NCBI RefSeq assembly: GCF_000478585.1
Contig: NZ_ARWI01000001.1
Span: 434,001-498,000 of the forward strand
Source of the DNA: Thiomicrorhabdus sp. Kp2
GTDB taxonomy: Bacteria; Pseudomonadota; Gammaproteobacteria; Thiomicrospirales; Thiomicrospiraceae
Length of the DNA stretch: 64,000 nt
Direction of reading: 5' to 3'
Within the stretch, counting starts at the first letter, position 1, and each line of letters starts with the position of its first letter. Below, one piece after another: positions 49,108-58,372 of the stretch. The position numbers and the translations under genes are program-made. Under the pieces are notes generated by a model. That model was not told the DNA's origin. It ran no database searches and was given only the letters and a program-made list of their open reading frames with translations.

Positions 49108-49129
49108 TACTTTTTCCTTGAATAATAAT

Positions 49130-49178
49130 AAGTTACCTCTATATATAAGAGTATATTCAGAAATTTCAAGAGTAACTT
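49130..49178. promoter_or_regulatory. Inverted repeat in the amrB/amrS divergent gap
   Basis: AAGTTAC (49130-49136) and GTAACTT (49172-49178) bracket an AT-rich stretch with CTCTATATATAAGAG. Both genes' promoters must lie in this 75-bp gap, so a shared control site is plausible. Confidence 0.35.
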
Positions 49179-49182
49179 AACA

Positions 49183-50271
49183 ATGAAAAACATTGACCTT
49201 AATGAGCCGTCAATCATTCCCGTGGAACACTGGCATCCATTAGAAAATGGATTGATTCAATGTGATTTATGCCCACGAGAATGCCAATTACATGAAGACC
49301 AAAGAGGTTTTTGTTTTGTACGCGGACGCAAAAACAATCAAATGTGGTTAACATCTTACGGGCGTTCAAGCGGCTTTTGTATTGACCCTATTGAAAAGAA
49401 ACCCCTTAATCATTTTCTGCCTGGTTCATCGGTACTTTCATTTGGAACAGCGGGTTGTAACCTAGCTTGTAAATTCTGCCAAAACTGGGATATGTCTAAA
49501 GCCAGAGATATGGATAGACTACTCGACCAAGCTTCACCTGAAATGCTGGCGGTAGCGGCTCAAAAACACCACTGTGATTCTGTGGCCTATACCTACAATG
49601 ACCCCGTTATTTTTTATGAATATGCTATAGATACGGCTGAAGCCTGTCATGAAAAAGGGGTTAAAAACATTGCGGTAACCGCTGGCTATATTAGCCAACA
49701 GCCGCGTGAAGCGTTCTTTAAAGCTATGGATGCCGCCAATATTGATTTGAAGGCTTTCAATGAGCGTTTTTATCAAAAACTGACTGGGGCAAAAATTCAA
49801 CCTGTACTTGATACCATTGAGTATGTTGCCCAAGAGACTAATACCTGGCTTGAACTGACTACCTTATTAATACCAGGTGAAAATGACTCGGAAAAAGAGA
49901 TTACCGAAATGTCAGAGTGGATTTTAGAGCACTGCGGTGCAGATGTACCCATTCACTTTACCAAATATCACCCAGATTACCGAATGATGGATAACCCTGC
50001 TACCCCATTCTCAACATTGGAAAAAGCACGAAAAATCGCCATGAATACGGGGTTAAACTATGTTTATACGGGCAATGTAACTGACCCTGATGGTCAAGCG
50101 ACCTACTGCCCTCACTGTGGTCAAAAAGTGATTGAACGCCATTTTTATGAAATTACCAATTGGCAAATAGAAGACGGCTGTTGCAATAAATGCCAGACCC
50201 CCATTGCAGGTGTATTTGATAAAAAACCAGGCACATGGGGAAATCAGCGTTTACCCATTCGATTAAGTTAA
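49183..50271 (+). CDS. amrS: AmmeMemoRadiSam system radical SAM enzyme
   Basis: 362-aa radical SAM protein, substrate unknown. Seen: N-terminal cysteine cluster CDLCPREC (27-34) resembling pyruvate-formate-lyase-activating-type proteins, the cluster-binding CNLACKFC (Cys92, 96, 99), and a C-terminal zinc-ribbon-like CPHC...CCNKC pair around residues 305-335. By family it generates a 5'-deoxyadenosyl radical. Together with the divergent amrB-amrA pair it makes the complete three-gene set. Confidence 0.93.
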   Translation: MKNIDLNEPSIIPVEHWHPLENGLIQCDLCPRECQLHEDQRGFCFVRGRKNNQMWLTSYGRSSGFCIDPIEKKPLNHFLPGSSVLSFGTAGCNLACKFCQNWDMSKARDMDRLLDQASPEMLAVAAQKHHCDSVAYTYNDPVIFYEYAIDTAEACHEKGVKNIAVTAGYISQQPREAFFKAMDAANIDLKAFNERFYQKLTGAKIQPVLDTIEYVAQETNTWLELTTLLIPGENDSEKEITEMSEWILEHCGADVPIHFTKYHPDYRMMDNPATPFSTLEKARKIAMNTGLNYVYTGNVTDPDGQATYCPHCGQKVIERHFYEITNWQIEDGCCNKCQTPIAGVFDKKPGTWGNQRLPIRLS

Positions 50272-50284
50272 TCTAACAACGTTT

Positions 50285-50812
50285 TTAATACATACGCTTT
50301 GAAAGGTAATAATTTTGTTTCCAATAAACATTATCCAAGCTAGAAATGGTTACCCCTTTACTGCTTGAGGCATGTACAAATTGAGATTTACCGATATAAA
50401 TCCCGTTATGTAATGATGTTTTTCCTGTTTTAAAAAACACAATATCACCGACTTTAAGATTGTGTTTAGCCACCTTTACACCTTGTTTAATCTGCGTTCT
50501 TGTCGTTCTTGGTATAGAAAGCCCTAACTTAGAACGATAGGTGTTTTGCACAAAGGCTGAACAATCAACACCGTCTTTAGTTGTTCCGCCATATTGATAT
50601 GGTGTACCTTTCCACTGATTGTATTGCGACAAAATTAAAGACTTTACTCTATGGGTTTGAGACAAATCGACTGGCTTCGCTAATTTGGCTAATGACGTCG
50701 TTCTCACTTGTTTATTTGGTGTTCCAGAACAACCTGTCAAAAAAACAACAATAAAACTGGCCAATAAAAGCCCGCTTAACGATACCGTTTTTTTCATTCT
50801 CACATTCGCCAT
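50285..50812 (-). CDS. NlpC/P60-family lipoprotein peptidase (Spr/MepS-like)
   Basis: Envelope cysteine peptidase likely cutting peptidoglycan cross-link peptides. Seen: lipoprotein signal with lipobox LTGC (Cys about 28 from the ATG at 50812), catalytic Cys in DGVDCSAFVQ, His in LHNGIYIG and the third polar residue in FVHASSSKGV. 175 aa is typical. Alternative starts: ATG 50797 or GTG 50824. Converges with amrS, 13 bp apart. Confidence 0.9.
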   Translation of the reverse strand: MANVRMKKTVSLSGLLLASFIVVFLTGCSGTPNKQVRTTSLAKLAKPVDLSQTHRVKSLILSQYNQWKGTPYQYGGTTKDGVDCSAFVQNTYRSKLGLSIPRTTRTQIKQGVKVAKHNLKVGDIVFFKTGKTSLHNGIYIGKSQFVHASSSKGVTISSLDNVYWKQNYYLSKRMY

Positions 50813-50909
50813 AACAACTCTCACTTTTACTCAATTAAACCAAATTAACCAGTAGAAACAATTAATTACAAACCAAAACCCTATAATTAAACTTTTAACA
50901 ATTCTTTTT

Positions 50910-50921
50910 ACCAGGCCTGGT
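50910..50921. repeat. ACCAGGCCTGGT copy upstream of the NlpC/P60 gene
   Basis: Perfect 12-mer, extended to TTACCAGGCCTGGTAA (16 bp). Confidence 0.95.
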
Positions 50922-51109
50922 AAATTGACATTTTTCACTCAATTACCAGATGAATAGCAAACTAAAGGCCAATATAATTAATGAAAAACAATCAACCTCA
51001 ATCCAAATTATGGATAAAGTATGAATATGAGAAAATTTGAGAAAGAAATTTCGAGATAAGCTATCTATATAAATAACAGCAGTGATAAATAACTTAACAA
51101 GGAATTCCA

Positions 51110-52447
51110 ATGAGAAGACCACAAATTTACAAAATCTCTTTTTCAAAGTGGCTTATTGCCTTTCTACTCCCTTTTACACTGAGTTTACAAAGCTGCGCTA
51201 AGGAGCCAGAAATGACCAATCAAAATGAAACGGTTAACAGTACCATTGAAAGTAAATCGATTGTTTTAGGCATGGGTTGTTTTTGGGGAGCCGAAAAACG
51301 ACTTTCTGAAGTAAACGGTGTTATTGATGTCGAAAGTGGCTACGCAGGTGGCGATGATATAAATGCAGGCTATCAAGATGTACTCGGTTTGGAACAACGG
51401 ATTCAAATGGGACTTTCTACAAAACGCAATCATGCCGAAGTGATTAAAGTTACCTACAATCCATCCATGGTTGAGCTAAAAACCATCTTGATTAAGTTTT
51501 GGGAAAACCATAACCCTACGCAAGGTAATCGCCAAGGTAACGATGTGGGTACCAATTACCGAAGTGCCATTTATTATCAAACTGATGATGAAAAATCGCT
51601 GGCTGAAGAGACCAAAAAAGTGTATCAACAAGCCTTGAGCAAGGCTGGCAAACCTGAAATTACCACTGAAATTGCGCCATTGAAGAACTACATTTCCGCA
51701 GAAGAATACCACCAAGACTATCTACAGAAAAACCCAAACGGCTACTGTGGACTTGGCGGAACAGGCGTTGCTTATCCTGGGTCAGAAACCAAAACACATC
51801 CTAGACTGGAGGCCAGCAGCTTGAATAAAGAAAGACAATTGATTGTCTTTGAAGCGGAAGACTGTCCTTATTGTGAGAAATTTAAAAAAGACATCCTAAA
51901 CACTTGGAAAGCAGAAACACCCATTATTGCTACTCTTAACCCGCAAGCACCAGAGAGCTGGAAACTACAAAAAGCACTGTTTGCCACACCAACGATTGTG
52001 CTCTTTGAAAATGGAAAAGAGGTCTCACGTTACACAGGGTATAACGGTGATAAAAGTCGTTTTTGGAAATGGTTAGGTTTTAGATTGCTAACACCTGAAC
52101 AAAGAAAAATCGCCTTTGAAGAAGGTACTGAAATGCCCTTTACAGGTTCACATCTCGATGAAACCAGGCCTGGTTACTTTGTTGACCCAATTACTGGCGC
52201 CAACCTTTTTAGAAGTGATACCAAATTCAAAAGCGGTACTGGCTGGCCAAGCTTCTTTAATCCAGTAGAAGGAGCAATCACTGAACATACTGATAATAGC
52301 CTTGGCATGTCTAGAGTGGAAGTACGTAGTGCCAGCTCAGGCATCCACTTAGGGCACGTATTCAACGATGGCCCTGCTCCAACTTATAAACGCTATTGCA
52401 TTAATGGTAATGTTTTAAAATTTGTACCTGATGAACCTACCAAATAA
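51110..52447 (+). CDS. MsrA-thioredoxin-MsrB fusion lipoprotein (methionine sulfoxide reductase)
   Basis: Repairs both stereoisomers of methionine sulfoxide in envelope proteins. Seen: lipoprotein-like signal LSLQSC (Cys29); MsrA domain with catalytic Cys57 in GMGCFWGAEK; thioredoxin-like domain (about 240-325) with CPYC at 252-255 and cis-Pro in ATPTIVLF; MsrB domain (about 325-440) with catalytic Cys430 in RYCING and GWPSFF. Two oddities: the MsrA loop normally reading CSGxTGHAE is here LGLEQRIQMGLSTKRNHAE, about eight residues longer, and MsrB lacks the first zinc-type cysteines. The central position of the thioredoxin domain differs from neisserial PilB (thioredoxin first). Confidence 0.92.
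   Translation: MRRPQIYKISFSKWLIAFLLPFTLSLQSCAKEPEMTNQNETVNSTIESKSIVLGMGCFWGAEKRLSEVNGVIDVESGYAGGDDINAGYQDVLGLEQRIQMGLSTKRNHAEVIKVTYNPSMVELKTILIKFWENHNPTQGNRQGNDVGTNYRSAIYYQTDDEKSLAEETKKVYQQALSKAGKPEITTEIAPLKNYISAEEYHQDYLQKNPNGYCGLGGTGVAYPGSETKTHPRLEASSLNKERQLIVFEAEDCPYCEKFKKDILNTWKAETPIIATLNPQAPESWKLQKALFATPTIVLFENGKEVSRYTGYNGDKSRFWKWLGFRLLTPEQRKIAFEEGTEMPFTGSHLDETRPGYFVDPITGANLFRSDTKFKSGTGWPSFFNPVEGAITEHTDNSLGMSRVEVRSASSGIHLGHVFNDGPAPTYKRYCINGNVLKFVPDEPTK
52163..52174. repeat. ACCAGGCCTGGT copy inside the msrA/B fusion gene
   Basis: Perfect 12-mer, read T-R-P-G in the MsrB start region, a third reading frame of the palindrome. Confidence 0.95.
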
Positions 52448-52488
52448 AAACTTTTGAGGCTGAAATGAAGCTGAAATAATATGCACAA

Positions 52489-52521
52489 AAAAGGCCAACC
52501 CATTTAAATGGGCTGGCCTCT
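52489..52521. terminator. Bidirectional terminator between msr fusion and lysine-rich gene
   Basis: AAGGCCAACCCATTT and AAATGGGCTGGCCTT-like arms pair with one A-C mismatch; A- and T-rich tails on both sides. Confidence 0.85.
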
Positions 52522-52547
52522 TGTTTAACTAAACCATACTTAATAAT

Positions 52548-52820
52548 TTATTTTTTCTTAGACTTCTTCGATTTTTTTGCTGATTTTTTTGCTGATTTTT
52601 TCGCTTTTTTGACTTTTTTAGCTACTTGCTTTTTAGCGACTTTTTTCTTTAACGCTTTTTTCTGACTTTTCTTTTTAGCGGTTTTTTTCTTGTCGGCTTT
52701 TTTAGCCTCTTTTTTAGCAGACTTCTTAGCTGCTTTTTTCTTAGCTAATTTTTTCTCTAACTTCTCTTCTGCTTTTTTAGCTGCTTTCTTGTCTGTTTTT
52801 TTCTTAGTGTCTTTAGCCAT
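52548..52820 (-). CDS. Lysine-rich histone H1-like protein
   Basis: 90 aa, almost entirely Lys, Ala, Ser, Thr, Glu and Val in AKK/KKAAKK-type repeats; starts MAKDTKKKTDKKAAKK. It resembles the C-terminal tails of eukaryotic H1 and bacterial AlgP/H1-like proteins and would bind DNA or RNA non-specifically; this is inference. The ATG at 52820 has GAGGCAAGAA just upstream; the TTG 13 codons earlier is unlikely. Low complexity makes homology hard to judge, but the good ribosome site, the precise stop and the shared terminator support a real gene. Confidence 0.75.
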   Translation of the reverse strand: MAKDTKKKTDKKAAKKAEEKLEKKLAKKKAAKKSAKKEAKKADKKKTAKKKSQKKALKKKVAKKQVAKKVKKAKKSAKKSAKKSKKSKKK

Positions 52821-52955
52821 TTCTTGCCTCTTTCTCACATAGTATTTAAGCAAACCCAAACAGTCTACCGTTTAAAGAAAGCAAAGTATAACAAATCATC
52901 TTAAAACAACCAATAGTTATATTTTATTACCTTTTATTCAAAATACTTTAAAGTT

Positions 52956-52967
52956 ACCAGGCCTGGT
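52956..52967. repeat. ACCAGGCCTGGT copy between dapB and the lysine-rich gene
   Basis: Perfect 12-mer, extended to TTACCAGGCCTGGTAA. Confidence 0.95.
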
Positions 52968-52988
52968 AAGTTATAAAATCCACATAAA

Positions 52989-53022
52989 AAAGGCGCTCAA
53001 AAATGACTCTTGAGCGCCCTTT
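52989..53022 (-). terminator. Intrinsic terminator after dapB
   Basis: AAAGGCGCTCAA and TTGAGCGCCCTTT pair across a 9-nt loop; TTTTTATGTG follows on the minus strand. Confidence 0.9.
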
Positions 53023-53057
53023 AATAAAGCTAATTTTTAACAATATTTTGCAATAAC

Positions 53058-53891
<834 letters not shown>

Positions 53892-53895
53892 TTAT

Positions 53896-55065
53896 TTAGT
53901 TCCAAGGCTCATTTTTGTCTTTCTTTGATTTTGAATCATCGTCATCATCTCCCGTAAAGAAAGATTTTACTGAATCAAAGAAACTATGCTCTTGTGGACT
54001 ATGCTGTTTATGGTGTTTGCCTTGCAAACTTTCATCAAACTCTTGCAACAACTCTTTTTGACGAGCCGTCAGTTTAACTGGTGTCTCGATATTAATTTGC
54101 ACAATCATATCACCAATATGCGATGTTCTGACCGATTTAACCCCTTTACCAGCCAGTTTAAAACGCTGACCAGACTGAGTGCCTGCAGGGATTTTAAGAT
54201 TGGCTTTACCACCTAAAGTGGGTACATCAACAGAACCACCTAACGCTGCAGTTGCAAAACCGATAGGTAATTCACAATAAAGCGTATTGCCATCACGTTC
54301 AAAAATTGAGTGCTTTTTAACACGAATGCGAACATATAGATCACCGCGTGGCGCACCTGGCTCACCCGCTTCACCTTCGCCCTGAAGACGAATTCGGTCG
54401 CCCGTATCCACTCCCGCAGGAATTTTTACCGATAACGTTTTATTATCATGCGTGTAACCTTCACCACGACACTTCTTACAAGGTGTTTTGATTAACTTAC
54501 CTGAACCATGACAGCTCGGGCATGTACGATTTACCGCAAAGAAACCTTGCTGCATGCGAACTTGGCCTGCACCATGACATGTTGGACAGGTCTCAACATC
54601 ACTACCTGGCTCTGCCCCTGTTCCATCACAAGCATCACAAATATCTTTGGTTGGAATACGAATGTCGACAGTTGTGCCAGCAACGGCATCTTCTAACGAA
54701 ACCTCTAGCTCATACTGTAAATCTTGACCTGGTTGCGGACCTCTTTGGCCTCCGAAACCACCACCAAAAATATCGCCAAAGATGTCGCCAAACGCATCTC
54801 CAAAACCACCACCGCCAAAGCCGCCACCACCGTGACCACCTTCTAAGCCAGCATGACCAAACTGGTCATAGGTTGCGCGTTTCTGTGCATCAGACAAAAC
54901 TTCATATGCTTCGGCGGCTTCTTTAAATTTATTTTCAGCTTCAGCATCGTCTGGGTTGCGGTCAGGATGATATTTCATCGCCATTTTGCGGTAGGCTTTT
55001 TTAATTTCACCCTCAGAAGCCGTTTTAGAAACGGATAGGATTTCGTAGTAACAGGTTTTACTCAT
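53896..55065 (-). CDS. dnaJ: Chaperone DnaJ
   Basis: Hsp40 co-chaperone that stimulates DnaK ATPase and delivers substrates. Seen: J domain with HPDRNPDD (HPD at about 34-36), Gly/Phe-rich linker, zinc domain with [32 protein letters not shown], and the C-terminal substrate domain. 389 aa from the ATG at 55065; the in-frame TTG at 55080 is less likely. A terminator and a structured repeat lie between dnaK and dnaJ, so their transcription may be partly uncoupled. Confidence 0.97.
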   Translation of the reverse strand: MSKTCYYEILSVSKTASEGEIKKAYRKMAMKYHPDRNPDDAEAENKFKEAAEAYEVLSDAQKRATYDQFGHAGLEGGHGGGGFGGGGFGDAFGDIFGDIFGGGFGGQRGPQPGQDLQYELEVSLEDAVAGTTVDIRIPTKDICDACDGTGAEPGSDVETCPTCHGAGQVRMQQGFFAVNRTCPSCHGSGKLIKTPCKKCRGEGYTHDNKTLSVKIPAGVDTGDRIRLQGEGEAGEPGAPRGDLYVRIRVKKHSIFERDGNTLYCELPIGFATAALGGSVDVPTLGGKANLKIPAGTQSGQRFKLAGKGVKSVRTSHIGDMIVQINIETPVKLTARQKELLQEFDESLQGKHHKQHSPQEHSFFDSVKSFFTGDDDDDSKSKKDKNEPWN

Positions 55066-55168
55066 CGATTTCTCGTCCAACGCTTTTGCGTTTTTTATGT
55101 TTAATAATTGATATTAAAAGTTAATTTACGTTCTATTTAGAAACAACCTAACCTGTTAATTCACAAAT

Positions 55169-55181
55169 TATCAGGCCTGGT
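55169..55181. repeat. One-mismatch palindrome copy before dnaJ
   Basis: TCAGGCCTGGTAA: one changed base in the left half. Confidence 0.7.
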
Positions 55182-55213
55182 AACTTTTAAATAGAGAGTA
55201 AAATCAAGATATA

Positions 55214-55260
55214 AAAATGCACAAATGCCCTAGAAAACTAGAATATTCGTGCATTTTTTT
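55214..55260 (-). terminator. Terminator-like hairpin between dnaK and dnaJ
   Basis: AAAATGCAC pairs with GTGCATTTT around an inner CTAG-AAAA-CTAG-like hairpin. A long T-run is on the plus side and a TTTTTATAT tail on the minus side. Confidence 0.7.
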
Positions 55261-55296
55261 ATTTTAATAAGCTTTTTATAGCATTACAGATTGCGA

Positions 55297-55381
55297 CCAT
55301 AAGTTGTCAAATCAAGGCGGAGAAATGTGAGCGTACAAATAGTACGTGATCATTTCCCAACGCAGAGTTGGCATCTTATGG
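55297..55381. repeat. 85-bp structured repeat (relative of the 117-bp array)
   Basis: Bounded by CCATAAG (55297-55303) and CTTATGG (55375-55381). The inner hairpin at 55322-55356 has GAAATG/CATTTC outside and CGTAC/GTACG inside. Shared linear landmarks with the array are TCAAGGC before the hairpin and AACGCAGA then TTGGC/ATGGC after it. Lies between dnaK stop and dnaJ. Confidence 0.85.
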
Positions 55382-55402
55382 GTGTGATATGAATGTTATA
55401 AA

Positions 55403-57322
55403 TTATTTCTTATCGTCATTCACTTCTTCAAACTCTGCATCTACGATATCGTCATCTGCATTGTCTGCTGAACCTTGCTCTTGCGCTGCATCGCCACCCG
55501 CTTGCTGTTTAGCTTGTGCCTTTTGAGCAATTGACTGGCTTGCTTCACCAAGCTTAGTGACTGACTCTTCAATCGCTGCTTTATCAGAACCTTTAATGGC
55601 TTCTTCAACCGCTTTGATTGCTGTTTCAACGGCTTCTTTTTCAGCTGCATCTACCGCATCACCTGCGTCTGCTACCATTTTATTGGTTGCGTGAACCATT
55701 GCATCGGCTTGGTTACGTGCTTCAACAAGCTCTTTCATTTTGGCGTCTTCTTCAGCGTGTGCTTCAGCATCTTTAACCATCGCTTCTACTTCTTCGTCAC
55801 TTAGACCAGAAGAGGCTTGGATTGTGATGTGTTGCTCTTTACCTGAGTTCTTATCTTTAGCCGATACATTTAAAATACCGTTGGCATCAATATCAAACGT
55901 TACTTCGATTTGCGGTGTACCACGTGGTGCCGCTGGAATCTCGTCTAGGTTGAATTGACCTAACGACTTGTTACCAGACGCCATTTCACGTTCACCCTGT
56001 ACAACGTGGATTGTTACTGCATTTTGGTTATCTTCTGCTGTAGAGAATACTTGTGACTTACGTGTTGGGATCGTTGTGTTCTTCTCGATTAGTTTAGTCA
56101 TAACACCACCCATAGTCTCAATACCTAGAGATAGAGGAGTCACGTCTAAAAGAAGCACATCGTTTACATCACCAGAAAGTACACCACCTTGAATTGCTGC
56201 ACCCATGGCTACCGCTTCATCAGGGTTTACATCTTTACGAGGCTCTTTACCGAAGAACTCTTTAACCGCTGCTTGAACCATTGGTACACGAGTTGAACCA
56301 CCCACCAAGATAACATCGTCAATTTCAGAAGCTGAAAGACCAGCATCTTTAAGCGCCATTTTACAAGGCTCAATTGAACGTTTAACCAATGCTTCGATTA
56401 GAGATTCAAACTTAGCACGAGTAATTTTCATGTTTAAGTGCTTAGGACCAGTCGCATCCGCTGTTACGTAAGGTAAGTTGATGTCTGTTTGGTCACGTGA
56501 AGAAAGTTCGATTTTCGCTTTTTCAGCTGCTTCACGAACACGTTGTAGAGCCAACTTGTCTAATTTAAGATCTACGTTTTGATCTTTTTTAAACTCTTCA
56601 GCAATGTAGTCAACGATTACGTTATCGAAATCTTCACCACCTAAGAAAGTGTCACCGTTTGTAGAAAGTACTTCTACTTGCTTCTCACCATCTAGATCAG
56701 CCACTTCAATGATAGAGATATCAAATGTACCACCACCTAAATCGTATACCGCAATTTTGCTGTCGCCAGTCGCTTTATCCATACCGTAAGCAAGCGCTGC
56801 CGCAGTCGGTTCGTTGATAATACGTTTCACTTCTAAACCTGCGATTTTACCCGCATCTTTGGTTGCTTGACGCTGAGCGTCATTGAAGTAAGCAGGAACC
56901 GTTACAACCGCTTCAGTTACTTCGTGACCAAGATAATCTTCAGCCGTTTTCTTCATTTTCATTAAAGTACGTGCAGATACTTCTTGTGGAGACAGTTTTT
57001 TACCTGCTACTTCAACCCATGCATCACCGTTATCAGCGGCAACGATTGCATAAGGAACCATGTCTTTATCTTTTTGAACAACCGCATCATCCGCACGACG
57101 ACCGATTAAACGTTTGATTGCGAATAATGTGTTTTCTGGGTTTGTTACCGCTTGACGTTTTGCTGAATCACCCACCAACACTTCACCGTCTGCTGTATAA
57201 CCCACAATCGATGGAGTTGTACGTGCGCCTTCTGCGTTAGGAATAACTTTTACTTCTTTCCCTTCCATTACCGCAACACACGAGTTTGTTGTTCCTAAAT
57301 CGATACCAATAATTTTAGCCAT
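55403..57322 (-). CDS. dnaK: Chaperone DnaK (Hsp70)
   Basis: ATP-driven protein-folding chaperone. Seen: [60 protein letters not shown], the interdomain linker [16 protein letters not shown] and the acidic C-terminus [17 protein letters not shown]. 639 aa from the ATG at 57322, preceded by TTGGAG; the upstream TTG at 57343 is unlikely. Downstream of grpE by 259 bp, with a small CCCC/GGGG hairpin (57367-57382) in that gap. Confidence 0.98.
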   Translation of the reverse strand: MAKIIGIDLGTTNSCVAVMEGKEVKVIPNAEGARTTPSIVGYTADGEVLVGDSAKRQAVTNPENTLFAIKRLIGRRADDAVVQKDKDMVPYAIVAADNGDAWVEVAGKKLSPQEVSARTLMKMKKTAEDYLGHEVTEAVVTVPAYFNDAQRQATKDAGKIAGLEVKRIINEPTAAALAYGMDKATGDSKIAVYDLGGGTFDISIIEVADLDGEKQVEVLSTNGDTFLGGEDFDNVIVDYIAEEFKKDQNVDLKLDKLALQRVREAAEKAKIELSSRDQTDINLPYVTADATGPKHLNMKITRAKFESLIEALVKRSIEPCKMALKDAGLSASEIDDVILVGGSTRVPMVQAAVKEFFGKEPRKDVNPDEAVAMGAAIQGGVLSGDVNDVLLLDVTPLSLGIETMGGVMTKLIEKNTTIPTRKSQVFSTAEDNQNAVTIHVVQGEREMASGNKSLGQFNLDEIPAAPRGTPQIEVTFDIDANGILNVSAKDKNSGKEQHITIQASSGLSDEEVEAMVKDAEAHAEEDAKMKELVEARNQADAMVHATNKMVADAGDAVDAAEKEAVETAIKAVEEAIKGSDKAAIEESVTKLGEASQSIAQKAQAKQQAGGDAAQEQGSADNADDDIVDAEFEEVNDDKK

Positions 57323-57354
57323 TTGATTTTCTCCAAATTGCAAACTTAGATTTA

Positions 57355-57364
57355 CCAGGCCTTT
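57355..57364. repeat. Degenerate palindrome half between grpE and dnaK
   Basis: ACCAGGCCTTT: left half intact, right half lost. The rest of the 57323-57581 gap holds a short hairpin ACCCC/GGGGT at 57367-57382 and no gene. Confidence 0.5.
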
Positions 57365-57581
57365 ATACCCCCTTGCGGGGTGTAATAGCTTTAAATTAAA
57401 GCGTTTAGCGGCCTGAAAATATAAGTTAATACTTTAAATTTAATATGTTTGTTTTACTTAGTTGACTTGTATATAAGGCTGTTAAAAAAGCTTTCAAGTC
57501 TAAAAACCACTTTTTTTCTGTTTTTTGCCGTGTTTTCTTTTAACTTCACTAAACACAAACAAATTCACCTCATAAAAAGAT

Positions 57582-58166
57582 TTACTGGGCCACAATTACA
57601 CGTGCCGCACGCACTAAACGTTCATTTAGCGTATAACCTTTTTGAATCGTATCAACCACCGTATTGCTTTCATGGTCTGGTGATGGAATCATGGTTAAGG
57701 CTTCATGCAAGTTAGGGTCAAACTTCTCACCCGTTGGGTTGACACGCTCAACATTAAATTCTTGCAGAACATCAAGCATCTGCTTAAACGTCATCTCAAC
57801 CCCTTCACGAATACTCTCTAAAGTCGCCTCTTCTTTAGAAGCGGCATCAATTCCCATCTCCATAGAATCCATGGCAGGTAATAATGCGTTTACAAATTTT
57901 TCTAATGCATACTTATGTGCGCTTTCCACATCAATACGAGTACGACGGCGTAGGTTTTCCATGTCTGCCTGTACTCGCATTGCCAAATCTTTATGCTTTT
58001 CCGCTTCCGCTTGTGCCTCTGCTAATAAAGCCGCAATATCTTCTTGAACTGCTTCTTGTGCATTTTCTAATGCTTCATCCGCTTGCTGAGCCGCATCTTC
58101 CGCTGTTTGGGCTTCAACGTTTTCTACATTTGCGTCATCATTCATTTTTTGCTCTTTTTCAGACAT
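57582..58166 (-). CDS. grpE: Nucleotide exchange factor GrpE
   Basis: Releases ADP from DnaK. Seen: acidic, coiled-coil N-terminal half (about residues 30-90), AMRVQADMENLRRRTRIDVE and the beta domain with NPTGEKFDPNLHEALTMIP and VVDTIQKGYTLNERLVRAARVIVAQ. 194 aa from the ATG at 58166 with TGGAGATACCC upstream. A sigma-32-like promoter lies just upstream; first gene of the grpE-dnaK-dnaJ group. Confidence 0.97.
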   Translation of the reverse strand: MSEKEQKMNDDANVENVEAQTAEDAAQQADEALENAQEAVQEDIAALLAEAQAEAEKHKDLAMRVQADMENLRRRTRIDVESAHKYALEKFVNALLPAMDSMEMGIDAASKEEATLESIREGVEMTFKQMLDVLQEFNVERVNPTGEKFDPNLHEALTMIPSPDHESNTVVDTIQKGYTLNERLVRAARVIVAQ

Positions 58167-58200
58167 GGGTATCTCCAGTAAATTTCTAGTCGGGGGATTT

Positions 58201-58227
58201 ATAAGGGATAGTTTTGGGTAATTCAAG
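58201..58227 (-). promoter_or_regulatory. Sigma-32 (heat shock)-type promoter of grpE
   Basis: On the minus strand CTTGAA (58227-58222), 13 bp, TCCCTTAT (58208-58201) compared with CTTGAA-N11-16-CCCCATNT. Predicted start about 30 nt before the ATG. Confidence 0.65.
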
Positions 58228-58257
58228 GCAAAGAATAAATTTTTTTAAAAACAATTT

Positions 58258-58269
58258 ACCAGGCCTGGT
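58258..58269. repeat. ACCAGGCCTGGT copy between grpE and the GGDEF gene
   Basis: Perfect 12-mer, extended to TTACCAGGCCTGGTAA, about 30 bp upstream of the heat-shock promoter. Confidence 0.95.
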
Positions 58270-58372
58270 AATAAACCCAAACACTCACCAAAATATCATG
58301 CTTGTTGATAGATGCATTTGGCTTTAAGATAGTACCCCTTTTAGCAAATTAGCAAAGCCACTTCTCATCTTT

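Noticed and set aside
58221-58236. ATTCAAGGCAAAGAA upstream of grpE as a remnant of the 117-bp repeat family
   Set aside because: No hairpin or AACGCAGA follows. The same bases are better explained as the CTTGAA box of a sigma-32 promoter.
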